Positions 24,803 to 32,571 of a stretch of DNA of 37,681 bases are shown piece after piece; the stretch's first letter is position 1; each line of letters opens with the position of its first letter. The stretch comes from RGIG3009 sp045595845. Lineage in GTDB: Bacteria > Bacillota > Clostridia > Oscillospirales > Acutalibacteraceae. A program made the position numbers and the translations under genes. The notes below the pieces were generated by a model that was not told the origin of the DNA, searched no databases, and saw nothing but the letters and a program-made list of their open reading frames with translations. The DNA is taken from assembly GCA_045595845.1 (NCBI GenBank), contig JAZOBF010000029.1, positions 1 through 37,681 of the forward strand, read 5' to 3'.

Positions 24803-25104
24803 ACGGCACTCTCCCAATAAGTATTTTATGCACCGAAACGGATAAATTTTCACAAAAAATCATCGTATTTACGGTGACAGTTTTCAGTATGGTCAAGGAG
24901 AAAAAAATTATGCTAAAAAAACAGGCGTTCCACCCTAAATATAACAATTTGTAAATTATTCTGAAACACCCCAAATGTTGAAAACCGTGTTGAAAATGTG
25001 AAAAAACCCCTATATTTCAAGGGGTTTAACACCATTTTTTGCTCGAAAAATTGCGAAATTGCCAGTATTTTCCAAAAAAATGGATACGAACTGTTGAATT
25101 GCCT
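24803..25104. other. AT-rich gap with no clear gene
   Basis: This 302-bp stretch holds the upstream region of the tail-anchored protein gene (left), an AT-rich middle and the 3-prime region and terminator of the DUF6062-like gene (right). A 14-codon reading frame on the plus strand (24910-24954, MLKKQAFHPKYNNL) has AAGGAG (24895-24900) 9 nt upstream, but I find no good promoter for it. TGTTGAAAA occurs twice near 24976-24996. I see no RNA gene that I can name. Confidence 0.5.
25001..25027 (-). terminator. Terminator of the DUF6062-like gene
   Basis: On the minus strand AAACCCCT (25027-25020) pairs with AGGGGTTT (25011-25004), followed by further T to 25001. It lies about 80 bp beyond the stop of the DUF6062-like gene. 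Confidence 0.75.
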
Positions 25105-25800
25105 TTACGGTTCACGGCTGGTTAAGAACCATATCGCGCGCTCGACGGAATCGCGCGAATTTCCCCAATCTGCGCCCTCAATATTGTTGCGATAGTCGAA
25201 CATTTTGCAAAAATGCGAAACATCTTCTCGGAGTGTTTTGAGGTAGGCTTTTGAAAGGGTAGCGGCGGCCTTGGAAAAGTCTCCAACCGAATGTTTATTC
25301 ATATTCTTTTGAGCGGCGGCAGTTAACTCGATAAAATGGGGGAGACAAAGCGCTTCTTGTTGTTCAAACAACTGCCGAAATTCGCGTTCGGTTTCCCAAA
25401 GACGGCAAACGGTAGCCAGCATACGCTCCATTGCCCAGTGTACTTTGTCGCAGATGAAACAGGTTTGGGTGCGCGAGGCGGCCTTTTTAGCCTGTGTTGT
25501 TCCGCTTTTGCCGATTAGCGGGATGCTGCTACTAAAAATACCCTTTTCCATTTCTTCCAAATGGCTTTCCAAAATCAGCGCAACACCCAGACGATTGCGT
25601 TGTTTGAGAACCATACGGAAATGATCATGACAAAAGCCAAGACGGTTGGTTTCGATTCGGACATCCGGTTCCATCATAGCGGCACCCGTAATGTATTCTG
25701 CCATTCGCTGTTCCAGCAAATTGCGCATACGGCAAATCGGGCAACCTTCTTTCGGGTCAAATACATCGCTTATCGGAATATTGGTAATATCGGCACGCAT
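25105..25800 (-). CDS. DUF6062-like protein with two CxxC/CxxH modules
   Basis: The 231-residue, mostly helical protein has no signal peptide. It carries C20-P-I-C23 with C57-H-D-H60, and again C114-F-I-C117 with C152-L-P-H155. The two sets have nearly equal spacing (33 and 34 residues between the CxxC and the CxxH), so the protein looks like an internal duplication of a metal-binding helical unit, probably for zinc. I place it with the clostridial DUF6062 family from memory of its CPxCR and CHxH pattern. The ATG at 25800 has AGGAGTG upstream; the much longer open frame beyond it overlaps the promoter and the aldolase gene on the other strand. The function is unknown. Confidence 0.88.
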   Translation of the reverse strand: MRADITNIPISDVFDPKEGCPICRMRNLLEQRMAEYITGAAMMEPDVRIETNRLGFCHDHFRMVLKQRNRLGVALILESHLEEMEKGIFSSSIPLIGKSGTTQAKKAASRTQTCFICDKVHWAMERMLATVCRLWETEREFRQLFEQQEALCLPHFIELTAAAQKNMNKHSVGDFSKAAATLSKAYLKTLREDVSHFCKMFDYRNNIEGADWGNSRDSVERAIWFLTSREP

Positions 25801-25824
25801 GGTGTTCACTCCTTTTACAATATC

Positions 25825-25853
25825 AGTATAGCAATAATATAAGTGCGAAACAA
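25825..25853 (-). promoter_or_regulatory. Promoter of the DUF6062-like gene
   Basis: On the minus strand TTGTTT (25853-25848) and TATACT (25830-25825) are separated by 17 bp, about 25 bp before the start codon. Confidence 0.75.
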
Positions 25854-25892
25854 GTTCTTTTACAAAAAACAAGTTTTTTTTAATGAAAGTCT

Positions 25893-25920
25893 TTGCATAA
25901 TGCAGTTTTTGGTGTATAAT
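25893..25920 (+). promoter_or_regulatory. Promoter of fba
   Basis: TTGCAT (25893-25898) and a perfect TATAAT (25915-25920) are spaced by 16 bp. The ribosome site AGGAGG follows, 7-8 nt before the ATG. Confidence 0.75.
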
Positions 25921-25950
25921 AACTTTATAAAAATGTAGGAGGTCTTTTGT

Positions 25951-26886
25951 ATGCCCTTGGTTAACACAAAAGAAATGTTTAAAGAGGCTTATGATGGCGG
26001 ATATGCCATTGGTGCATTCAATGTCAACAACATGGAAATCATGCAAGGCATTGTGGAAGCTTGTAAAGAGTTGAACTCTCCGGTTATCCTTCAAGTATCC
26101 GGCTCTGCCAGAAAATACGCACATCATGCGTATTTGTATCATATGGTACAGGCGGCTGTTGAGGAGACCGGTCTTCCGATTGCGTTGCATTTGGATCACG
26201 GTTCAAGCTTTGAACTTTGTAAGGATTGCATTGACGGTGGCTTTACTTCGGTTATGATTGACGGCTCGCATCTGCCGTATGAAGAAAATGTTGAGGTTAC
26301 CCGTAAGGTCGTTGAGTACGCACATGCGCGCGGCGTTACGGTCGAAGGTGAACTCGGTCAACTTGCGGGTGTGGAAGATGAAGTCAGCGTGGAAGCGGAT
26401 AAGGCGAATTACACGGATCCGGATCAAGTGCTCGATTTTGTCACGCGTACCGGCGTGGACTCGTTGGCAATCGCGATTGGTACCAGCCACGGTGCTTTTA
26501 AATTCAAACCCGGTCAAAAACCGCAACTTCGGTTTGATATTTTGCGTGAAGTCATGAACCGCTTGCCTGGTTTTCCGATCGTGTTGCACGGTGCTTCTTC
26601 GGTGATGCCGGAATATGTCTCGATGGTGAATCAGTACGGTGGAGAGATGGCGGATGCCATCGGTATTCCGGAAGATATGTTGCGTGAAGCCGCTTCTCTG
26701 GCTGTCTGCAAAATCAATGTTGACTCCGATTTGCGTTTGGCAATGACGGCGGGTGTTCGCCGCCACTTGGCAGAAGAACCGAAACATTTTGATCCTCGCC
26801 AGTACCTCGGTGATGGCCGTGCTTGCATCACCGAAGTAGTAAAACACAAGATTCAAAATGTGCTTGGCAGTGCCGACCGCGCATAA
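25951..26886 (+). CDS. fba: Class II fructose-bisphosphate aldolase
   Basis: The 311-residue protein fits class II (zinc) aldolases: GAFNVNNMEIMQGIVEAC at the N-terminus, the catalytic aspartate and zinc histidine in ALHLDHGSSFELCKDCI, the second metal region VEGELGQLAGVED, AIAIGTSHGAFKF, and the phosphate-binding LHGASSVMPEYV followed by KINVDSDLR. It cleaves fructose 1,6-bisphosphate in glycolysis and makes it in gluconeogenesis. It is a single-gene unit with a strong promoter and a terminator. A tagatose-bisphosphate specificity is possible but less likely for a stand-alone gene. Confidence 0.96.
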   Translation: MPLVNTKEMFKEAYDGGYAIGAFNVNNMEIMQGIVEACKELNSPVILQVSGSARKYAHHAYLYHMVQAAVEETGLPIALHLDHGSSFELCKDCIDGGFTSVMIDGSHLPYEENVEVTRKVVEYAHARGVTVEGELGQLAGVEDEVSVEADKANYTDPDQVLDFVTRTGVDSLAIAIGTSHGAFKFKPGQKPQLRFDILREVMNRLPGFPIVLHGASSVMPEYVSMVNQYGGEMADAIGIPEDMLREAASLAVCKINVDSDLRLAMTAGVRRHLAEEPKHFDPRQYLGDGRACITEVVKHKIQNVLGSADRA

Positions 26887-26900
26887 GTTTAACGAACTCA

Positions 26901-26930
26901 AAAACCCCGCCGAACAGCGGGGTTTTCTTT
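26901..26930 (+). terminator. Terminator of fba
   Basis: A 10-bp stem (26901-26910 with 26917-26926) surrounds a CGAACA loop, followed by CTTT. polA begins only 17 bp later and has no obvious promoter of its own in the gap, so some read-through probably supplies polA. Confidence 0.85.
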
Positions 26931-26946
26931 GGAAAGGGCGTATACC

Positions 26947-29466
26947 ATGCAGCTGTTGATTATCGACGGAAACAGTATTTTAAATCGTGCCTTTTACGGT
27001 ATTAAAGTGCTGACGACGCATGACGGGGTTCCCACCAATGCGTTGGTAGGATTTCTTAACATTTATTTCCGCTTATTGGAACAGACGAAAGCGGATGCGG
27101 TAGCAGTTGCTTTTGACCGCAAAGCACCGACATTCCGCCATCAGTTGTATGCGGCATATAAAGCCGGTCGCAAAGGAATGCCGGAAGAATTGGCACAGCA
27201 ATTACCGCTTATTAAGGAATTGCTGACCTATATGGGCTGTACGGTGATTGAGCAAGATGGCTATGAAGCAGATGATATCCTCGGCACATTATCGGCGGCG
27301 GCACAACAACAAAAGGTACCGTGTTATATCGCGACGGGTGACCGCGATTCGTTGCAACTTGTATCTGACGATGTGACCGTTTTGCTCGCGGCAACCCGCA
27401 TGGGAAAGCCCGAAACCGTGGTGTTTGATCCGGCGGCGGTAGAGGAAAAATACGGCCTGTCACCGCACGCCCTGATCGACCTTAAGGCACTGATGGGGGA
27501 TAGCAGTGACAACATTCCCGGCGTAGCGGGAATCGGTGAAAAAACGGCTCTGGATCTTTTGCATGAGTACGGTACGCTGGACGGTGTATACGCTCATGTC
27601 GGCGAATTGCGCGAGACGCTGCGTCGTAAATTGGAGGATGGTCGCGAGAGTGCCTATCTCAGTCGTCAACTGGGAGAAATTTGCCGTACAATGCCGATGG
27701 ATACCGAGTTATCACACTATGCGCTTCGTCCGTATCAAACAGCTGAACTTGCCACCTTGTTGACGCGCTTGGAACTTTTTAAAATTATGGAGCGTCTGAA
27801 TCTTGATGGCACAGAGGTTGTCCGGGATACGGCATCTTCGACTACGCTAACGGCTGTTTCGTTTGATAAATTGGCAACAACCGGTGCCTTTACCGTATGG
27901 TTACAAGGTGAAACGGCGTATGTGACGGCGGGTTGTATGATTGCATCCGTATCTTCCTCGTCATCGGACTTTTTAAACTTCCTTGAAAATCCTGCGGTGC
28001 CTAAGCAAACCGCCGATACAAAGGCTCTTGCAGCGCACGCCCTTGTACACCAACGCACCCTGAAGACCGTTACGATGGATGCGGTGTTGGCGGCATATTT
28101 ACTCAATCCTTTGGCATCTTCGTATGACCTGTCGCGTTTGGCACAGGAATATGGCGTCAACATACCCGATGGCGCTGAACCACTTGAAGCGCGCCTGTTA
28201 GCCCCTCTTTGTGATAAGTTGGAAGCCGCTATACACGCGGCCGAACAGGACTCTCTGTTGCGTGACATGGAGATCCCGCTTGCGATGGTGTTGGCATCCA
28301 TGGAACAAGCAGGTGTGGCGGTTGATGGTGAGGGTGTTGCGGCATTCGGTGACATGCTCGATGCACAGATTGGCGCTTTGGCCGCGTCGATTGAAGAACA
28401 GGTGGGTTATTCTTTTAATCTTAATTCCCCTAAACAACTGGCAAAAGCATTGTTTGAAGATTTAGGCCTGCCCGCCAAAAAGAAGACAAAATCAGGATAT
28501 TCCACCAACGCAGAAGTACTGGAAAGTCTTCGCCCGGTACATCCTGTAGTGGAAATGATCCTACAATACCGTACGCTGTCCAAACTCAAATCGACCTATT
28601 GTGACGGATTGCTTAAAGTAATTGCGCCTGACGGGCGGATTCATACCTCATTTAATCAAACCGAAACCCGAACCGGGCGCATTTCCTCAACCGAACCCAA
28701 CCTTCAAAATATCCCGGTCCGTCACGAGCTGGGGCGAGAGTTGCGTCGTTTTTTCCGTGCAAAGGACGGGTATGTATTATGTGACGCCGACTATTCGCAA
28801 ATTGAATTGCGTGTTCTTGCCGCCTTGTCGGGGGATGCCACCATGGTAAACGCCTTTAATAATGAGGATGACATTCACCGTATTACGGCGTCCCAAGTGT
28901 TCGATGTACCGGAAGAGCTGGTAACACCGCTTATGCGTTCACAGGCTAAGGCTGTGAATTTTGGTATTATCTATGGCATCGGCGCGCATTCACTTTCTGA
29001 GGATATTCATGTCAGTTATGGTGAGGCAAAGCGGTATATTGAACAATATTTGGCGCGTTACAGTGCGGTGGCGGGATACATGGACGGATTGATTGACACC
29101 GCAAACCGGACAGGCTATGCCGTGACATTGTTCAACCGTCGCCGCCCCTTACCGGAATTGCGTGTTTCCAATCACATGACGCGTGCTTTCGGCGAACGGG
29201 TAGCGCGCAATATGCCGATTCAAGGAACTGCTGCGGATATCATAAAATTGGCGATGATCCGTGTTCACGAACGCTTACAACGCGAGCAGGTTGATGCCAA
29301 GCTCATATTGCAGGTTCACGATGAATTAATTGTCGAAGCCGCTGAACAAGAGGTGGAACGCGCGCAAACGATTTTACGCGAAGAAATGGAAAATGCCGTA
29401 ACGCTTTCCGTGCGTTTGCGCGCCGACGTGCACAGTGGCAAAACATGGTATGACGCGAAGTCTTAA
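26947..29466 (+). CDS. polA: DNA polymerase I
   Basis: The 839-residue family A polymerase has an N-terminal 5'-3' exonuclease/flap domain (about 1-290; LLIIDGNSILNRAFYG, DGYEADDILGTL, GDSSDNIPGVAGIGEKTA). The middle domain (about 300-460) has the 3'-5' exonuclease fold but lacks the first acidic DxE motif, so proofreading is probably inactive, as in Bacillus and Thermus enzymes. The polymerase domain has motif A DYSQIELRVLAALSGD, motif B RSQAKAVNFGIIYGI and motif C QVHDELIVE. It fills gaps and removes RNA primers in replication and repair. The start at 26947 follows GGAAAGGG; six upstream codons are not supported. Confidence 0.98.
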   Translation: MQLLIIDGNSILNRAFYGIKVLTTHDGVPTNALVGFLNIYFRLLEQTKADAVAVAFDRKAPTFRHQLYAAYKAGRKGMPEELAQQLPLIKELLTYMGCTVIEQDGYEADDILGTLSAAAQQQKVPCYIATGDRDSLQLVSDDVTVLLAATRMGKPETVVFDPAAVEEKYGLSPHALIDLKALMGDSSDNIPGVAGIGEKTALDLLHEYGTLDGVYAHVGELRETLRRKLEDGRESAYLSRQLGEICRTMPMDTELSHYALRPYQTAELATLLTRLELFKIMERLNLDGTEVVRDTASSTTLTAVSFDKLATTGAFTVWLQGETAYVTAGCMIASVSSSSSDFLNFLENPAVPKQTADTKALAAHALVHQRTLKTVTMDAVLAAYLLNPLASSYDLSRLAQEYGVNIPDGAEPLEARLLAPLCDKLEAAIHAAEQDSLLRDMEIPLAMVLASMEQAGVAVDGEGVAAFGDMLDAQIGALAASIEEQVGYSFNLNSPKQLAKALFEDLGLPAKKKTKSGYSTNAEVLESLRPVHPVVEMILQYRTLSKLKSTYCDGLLKVIAPDGRIHTSFNQTETRTGRISSTEPNLQNIPVRHELGRELRRFFRAKDGYVLCDADYSQIELRVLAALSGDATMVNAFNNEDDIHRITASQVFDVPEELVTPLMRSQAKAVNFGIIYGIGAHSLSEDIHVSYGEAKRYIEQYLARYSAVAGYMDGLIDTANRTGYAVTLFNRRRPLPELRVSNHMTRAFGERVARNMPIQGTAADIIKLAMIRVHERLQREQVDAKLILQVHDELIVEAAEQEVERAQTILREEMENAVTLSVRLRADVHSGKTWYDAKS

Positions 29467-30575
29467 CGGTGTGAATACTGATGACGGTATACACTCATAG
29501 CAATGCCGATACCGAAAAGCAGGGATAACAGGGAACTCCCGCCGGCACTAAAAAAGGGGAGCGTGATACCCAAAACGGGCATCATACGAAGCGCCATACC
29601 GACATTGACGATGGATTGTCCGGCAATCAAGACCATCATACCAACGCAGTATAGGCGTCCGTTCATATCAGGTGCACGCCGCGCGGTGCGATACAACAAA
29701 AATATAAGGATGCCAATTAGCAATAACAGAGCCATCGCACCGACAAAACCAAACTCTTCTCCGGCTACAGTAAAGATAAAATCGTTTTGTCTTGCGTATA
29801 GATTGTCATTTCCGCCTTGCAGATAACCAACGCCGTACCACTTCCCGGACCCGATTGCCGATACACTCAGTTCTTGTTGCCAGCCTGTGGTGTTGCGGTA
29901 TTCTTCAATTTGGAAGAGGCAGAGAAATCGAGCTTTTTTATCGGGGCTCATGTGTTTCCACAAAATCGGTACTGTGCTTATAACGGTGACAATTCCGCCT
30001 GCCGCGTATCCCAATGGCATGCCGCCTACCATCAGCAATGCTACAAACAAAAGGATGCAAATAAAGGCGTTGCCGTCGTCGCCTTGTAAAAAGACGAGCA
30101 CAATGGGGAAGAGACCGTGCATACACAGTCCGAGCAAGGGAAGAGGCTTGCGAATTCTTGGCCCTAACCAAGCGATATGCTGTGAAAAAGTAATGATGAA
30201 TACGATTTTCAACAATTCGGATGGTTGTAATAAAAATTGTTGCCCGCCGAGCGGGAGAACAAGCCAATTACGGTCATCTGTGCCGGGGACTTCATAACCC
30301 AGCGAAGTAAAGGTCAGTACCATCATCAGCACCGTTGGTATTGCGAGAATATACCAGTATCTTGACCATGTATGATAGTTTGCGGCGGATATGGCGAGAG
30401 CCACCCCTATCCCCGTAATGAGACAGACTAATTGCATAGTCGGGTTACCGCCCGCGCCGGATACACTGGCTGAGTATATCAAGAATAGTCCGTATACGGC
30501 AGCGGCGGTACTGCACAGCAGCAAAAGCCAATCGGTTTCTCGTAAAAATCGGATAATCATGCACATGTGTTTCAT
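29463..30575 (-). CDS. rodA: FtsW/RodA/SpoVE family peptidoglycan polymerase, RodA-like
   Basis: The 370-residue integral membrane protein has about ten membrane helices and the SEDS family signatures: the YSAS motif near the first helix, QPSELLKI, FLQGDDGNA, the catalytic aspartate region ARQNDFIFTVAGEEFGFVG, and ITLPFFSAGGSSLL near the end. SEDS proteins polymerise glycan strands from lipid II with a partner transpeptidase; RodA acts in elongation, FtsW in division, SpoVE in spore cortex. No partner PBP is adjacent, so the paralogue assignment is tentative. The start at 30575 has GGGGTGAG upstream. Its stop overlaps the polA stop by 3 bp, convergently, within TTAA. Confidence 0.9.
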   Translation of the reverse strand: MKHMCMIIRFLRETDWLLLLCSTAAAVYGLFLIYSASVSGAGGNPTMQLVCLITGIGVALAISAANYHTWSRYWYILAIPTVLMMVLTFTSLGYEVPGTDDRNWLVLPLGGQQFLLQPSELLKIVFIITFSQHIAWLGPRIRKPLPLLGLCMHGLFPIVLVFLQGDDGNAFICILLFVALLMVGGMPLGYAAGGIVTVISTVPILWKHMSPDKKARFLCLFQIEEYRNTTGWQQELSVSAIGSGKWYGVGYLQGGNDNLYARQNDFIFTVAGEEFGFVGAMALLLLIGILIFLLYRTARRAPDMNGRLYCVGMMVLIAGQSIVNVGMALRMMPVLGITLPFFSAGGSSLLSLLFGIGIAMSVYRHQYSHR

Positions 30576-30647
30576 ACACTCACCCCAACGGTTAGTATGA
30601 ACCATACAGACGGATTATTTTAACAAGACATGTATTTTTCTCTTTCC

Positions 30648-30676
30648 TTACGGAAAGTTTTATGATACGATAGAAT
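30648..30676 (+). promoter_or_regulatory. Probable promoter of tsaE-tsaB-upp
   Basis: TTACGG (30648-30653) and TAGAAT (30671-30676) are spaced by 17 bp. The -35 is weak and overlaps the CTTTCC/GGAAAG inverted repeat at 30642-30657. An alternative -10, TATGAT, lies at 30661-30666. Confidence 0.45.
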
Positions 30677-30701
30677 CAGTCGAAAAAAAGGGGGCGAGCA
30701 G

Positions 30702-31121
30702 ATGATAGTGATAACGCACAGTGAATCCGAAACAAGCGATGTTGGCGCTCGTCTGGCTGCTTGCTGTTCCGGCGGGACGGTTGTGGCATTTTTTGGCGGG
30801 CTCGGTATGGGGAAAACCGCCTTTGTGCGAGGTATGGCCCGTGTGCTGTCACCCGATGCTCATGTTTCCAGTCCAACCTTTGCGCTCGTTAATGATTACG
30901 GCGGTACACCCCCGCTTGTGCACTTTGATATGTATCGTATTACCGGTTGGGAGGATTTGGATACCACCGGTTATTATGATTATCAAGAACAAGGTGCTGT
31001 TTTGGCGGTGGAATGGAGCGAAAACATAGAGGGCGCACTTCCCGAAAATGCGGTGCGTGTCACCTTTCGCCGCTTGTCCGATACCGACCGTGAGATCACC
31101 ATTGAGGGGGTAACAGTATAA
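30702..31121 (+). CDS. tsaE: tRNA threonylcarbamoyladenosine biosynthesis ATPase TsaE
   Basis: The 139-residue P-loop protein has Walker A GGLGMGKTAFVRG (about 32-44), SSPTFALVNDY, HFDMYRITGWEDLDTTG, and the closing AVEWSENIEGALPE typical of TsaE/YjeE. With TsaB and TsaD it supports formation of t6A37 on ANN-decoding tRNAs. It is the first of three genes: the TAA stop shares one base with the tsaB ATG. The usual partner tsaD is not in the window. Confidence 0.97.
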   Translation: MIVITHSESETSDVGARLAACCSGGTVVAFFGGLGMGKTAFVRGMARVLSPDAHVSSPTFALVNDYGGTPPLVHFDMYRITGWEDLDTTGYYDYQEQGAVLAVEWSENIEGALPENAVRVTFRRLSDTDREITIEGVTV

Positions 31122-31861
31122 TGTCGCAACCGATAACCCTTTTGGCGATAGAATCTTCAGCAGGTCCTGCATCATGCGTCGTACTGCGCCGTGAAAACGG
31201 TGAAGAGCGCATTGTTTGCACGGCAGCTGTTAACAATCACTTAACACATAGCCAAACATTACTTCCCATGATTCACGATATGTTGAAAAACGCGGCGTTA
31301 TCACTTGCCGACATTTCACATTTGGCAGTCTCGGTCGGTCCCGGTTCTTTTACCGGTGTTCGTATCGGTGTTGCCGCGGTTAAAGGGTTAGCGTTTCCGA
31401 GTGACCTGCCGTGTGTTGCCGTGTCTACGCTGGCGGGCATGGCTCGTCGTTTTGAGGGGGTGCCGTACAACGGTTTAATTTTAACCGCTATGGATGCGCG
31501 GTGTCAGCAAGTGTATACGGCACTCTTTTCTTCGGAAAACGGTTGTATCACTCGCGTGACACCGGATGAAGCGTTACCGATTGAAGAAGTGAAAGCGCGA
31601 CTTTCCGCACAAACAGGTCCCATCTTCGTGATAGGGGATGGTGCTGAGTTGTGTTATAATGCGCTCAAGGACACTGTCACATCGGTGAAATTGGCACCGA
31701 TTGGCTTGCACTATCAACACGCCACGGGAATAGCGCGTGAGGCGATTCGTATGATTGATATGGATATGGTAGTAAGTGGCGAAGAACTTTTGCCCGCCTA
31801 TTTACGCTTACCCCAGGCAGAGCGGGAGCTTCGTGCAAAACAGCAAGAAACATCAAAGTAA
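31121..31861 (+). CDS. tsaB: tRNA threonylcarbamoyladenosine complex dimerization subunit TsaB
   Basis: The 246-residue protein shows TsaB features: LLAIESSAGPASCVVLR, NHLTHSQTLLPMIHDML, HLAVSVGPGSFTGVRIG with the following KGLAFPSDLPCVAVSTL, and MDARCQQVYTALF. TsaB is an inactive paralogue of TsaD that scaffolds the t6A enzyme complex. It overlaps tsaE by one base, and upp starts 31 nt after its stop. Only the tsaE-tsaB pair of the common tsaE-tsaB-rimI-tsaD cluster is present here. Confidence 0.97.
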   Translation: MSQPITLLAIESSAGPASCVVLRRENGEERIVCTAAVNNHLTHSQTLLPMIHDMLKNAALSLADISHLAVSVGPGSFTGVRIGVAAVKGLAFPSDLPCVAVSTLAGMARRFEGVPYNGLILTAMDARCQQVYTALFSSENGCITRVTPDEALPIEEVKARLSAQTGPIFVIGDGAELCYNALKDTVTSVKLAPIGLHYQHATGIAREAIRMIDMDMVVSGEELLPAYLRLPQAERELRAKQQETSK

Positions 31862-31892
31862 TGATGTGAAGAATAGTATGGAGGGAAATCGT

Positions 31893-32522
31893 ATGTTAAA
31901 ACCGTTTATCGCAGATCATCCGTTGATTCAGCACAAGGTAACCTTATTACGCGATCGCAATACCAGCTCAAAACAATTTCGCGAATTGATTCGCGAGATC
32001 ACGGGTCTCATGTGTTATGAGGCAACTCGAGATCTTCCAACTTGCGAGGTGGAGGTGGAAACACCGATTACCAAGACAAAATCCAAAATGATTGCCGGTC
32101 GCAAGCTGGCATTTGTACCCATTCTTCGTGCGGGACTCGGGATGGTAGACGGTGCAGTGGAACTGGTTCCCTCTGCGCGTGTCGGTCATATTGGTTTATA
32201 CCGTGACGAAACCACCATGAAACCGGTGGAATATTATTGCAAACTTCCGGGTGATATCGGCGAACGCGATGTTATTGTATTGGATCCGATGCTGGCAACC
32301 GGTGGCTCGGCGATTGATGCTATCGGACAGATTAAACAACGTGGTCCGCGCACCATCAAATTTATGTGCATCATTGCCGCCCCCGAAGGATTGAAAGCAC
32401 TGACTGAAGCACACCCTGATGTGCAGATTTATTGCGCCGCTTTGGATGAAAAACTGAATGAAAATTGTTATATCGTTCCGGGCCTTGGCGACGCGGGTGA
32501 CCGGATTTTCGGTACTAAATAA
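31893..32522 (+). CDS. upp: Uracil phosphoribosyltransferase
   Basis: The 209-residue length is exactly typical of Upp. Visible motifs: HPLIQHKVTLLRDRNT, ELIREITGLMCYEATRDL, AGRKLAFVPILRAGLGMVDG, the PRPP site VIVLDPMLATGGSAIDAI, and the uracil-binding YIVPGLGDAGDRIFGT at the C-terminus. It makes UMP from uracil and PRPP. The ATG follows GGAGGG; the open frame further upstream only overlaps tsaB. No uracil permease is adjacent. It is probably co-transcribed with tsaE-tsaB and ends at a terminator. Confidence 0.98.
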   Translation: MLKPFIADHPLIQHKVTLLRDRNTSSKQFRELIREITGLMCYEATRDLPTCEVEVETPITKTKSKMIAGRKLAFVPILRAGLGMVDGAVELVPSARVGHIGLYRDETTMKPVEYYCKLPGDIGERDVIVLDPMLATGGSAIDAIGQIKQRGPRTIKFMCIIAAPEGLKALTEAHPDVQIYCAALDEKLNENCYIVPGLGDAGDRIFGTK

Positions 32523-32536
32523 TTTACACAAATGTG

Positions 32537-32570
32537 AAAACGCCGTACGGCTTTATCCGTACGGCGTTTT
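32537..32570. terminator. Bidirectional terminator between upp and the amino-acid ABC operon
   Basis: A perfect 14-bp stem (32537-32550 with 32557-32570) with AAAA and TTTT ends surrounds a CTTTAT loop. It lies directly against the stop codon of the minus-strand ATPase gene. Confidence 0.92.
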
Positions 32571-32571
32571 G

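Noticed and set aside
24803..24850. CATAAAATA upstream of the tail-anchored protein resembles a sporulation sigma-K -10
   Set aside because: I could not place a matching -35, and the motif is common by chance in AT-rich DNA.
24960..25000. Repeated TGTTGAAAA considered as replication origin-like or CRISPR-like repeats
   Set aside because: There are only two short copies, no DnaA boxes and no regular spacers.
25801..26199. Long open extension of the DUF6062-like frame, antisense to fba
   Set aside because: It crosses the fba gene and promoters on both strands; the ATG at 25800 has a proper ribosome site and promoter.
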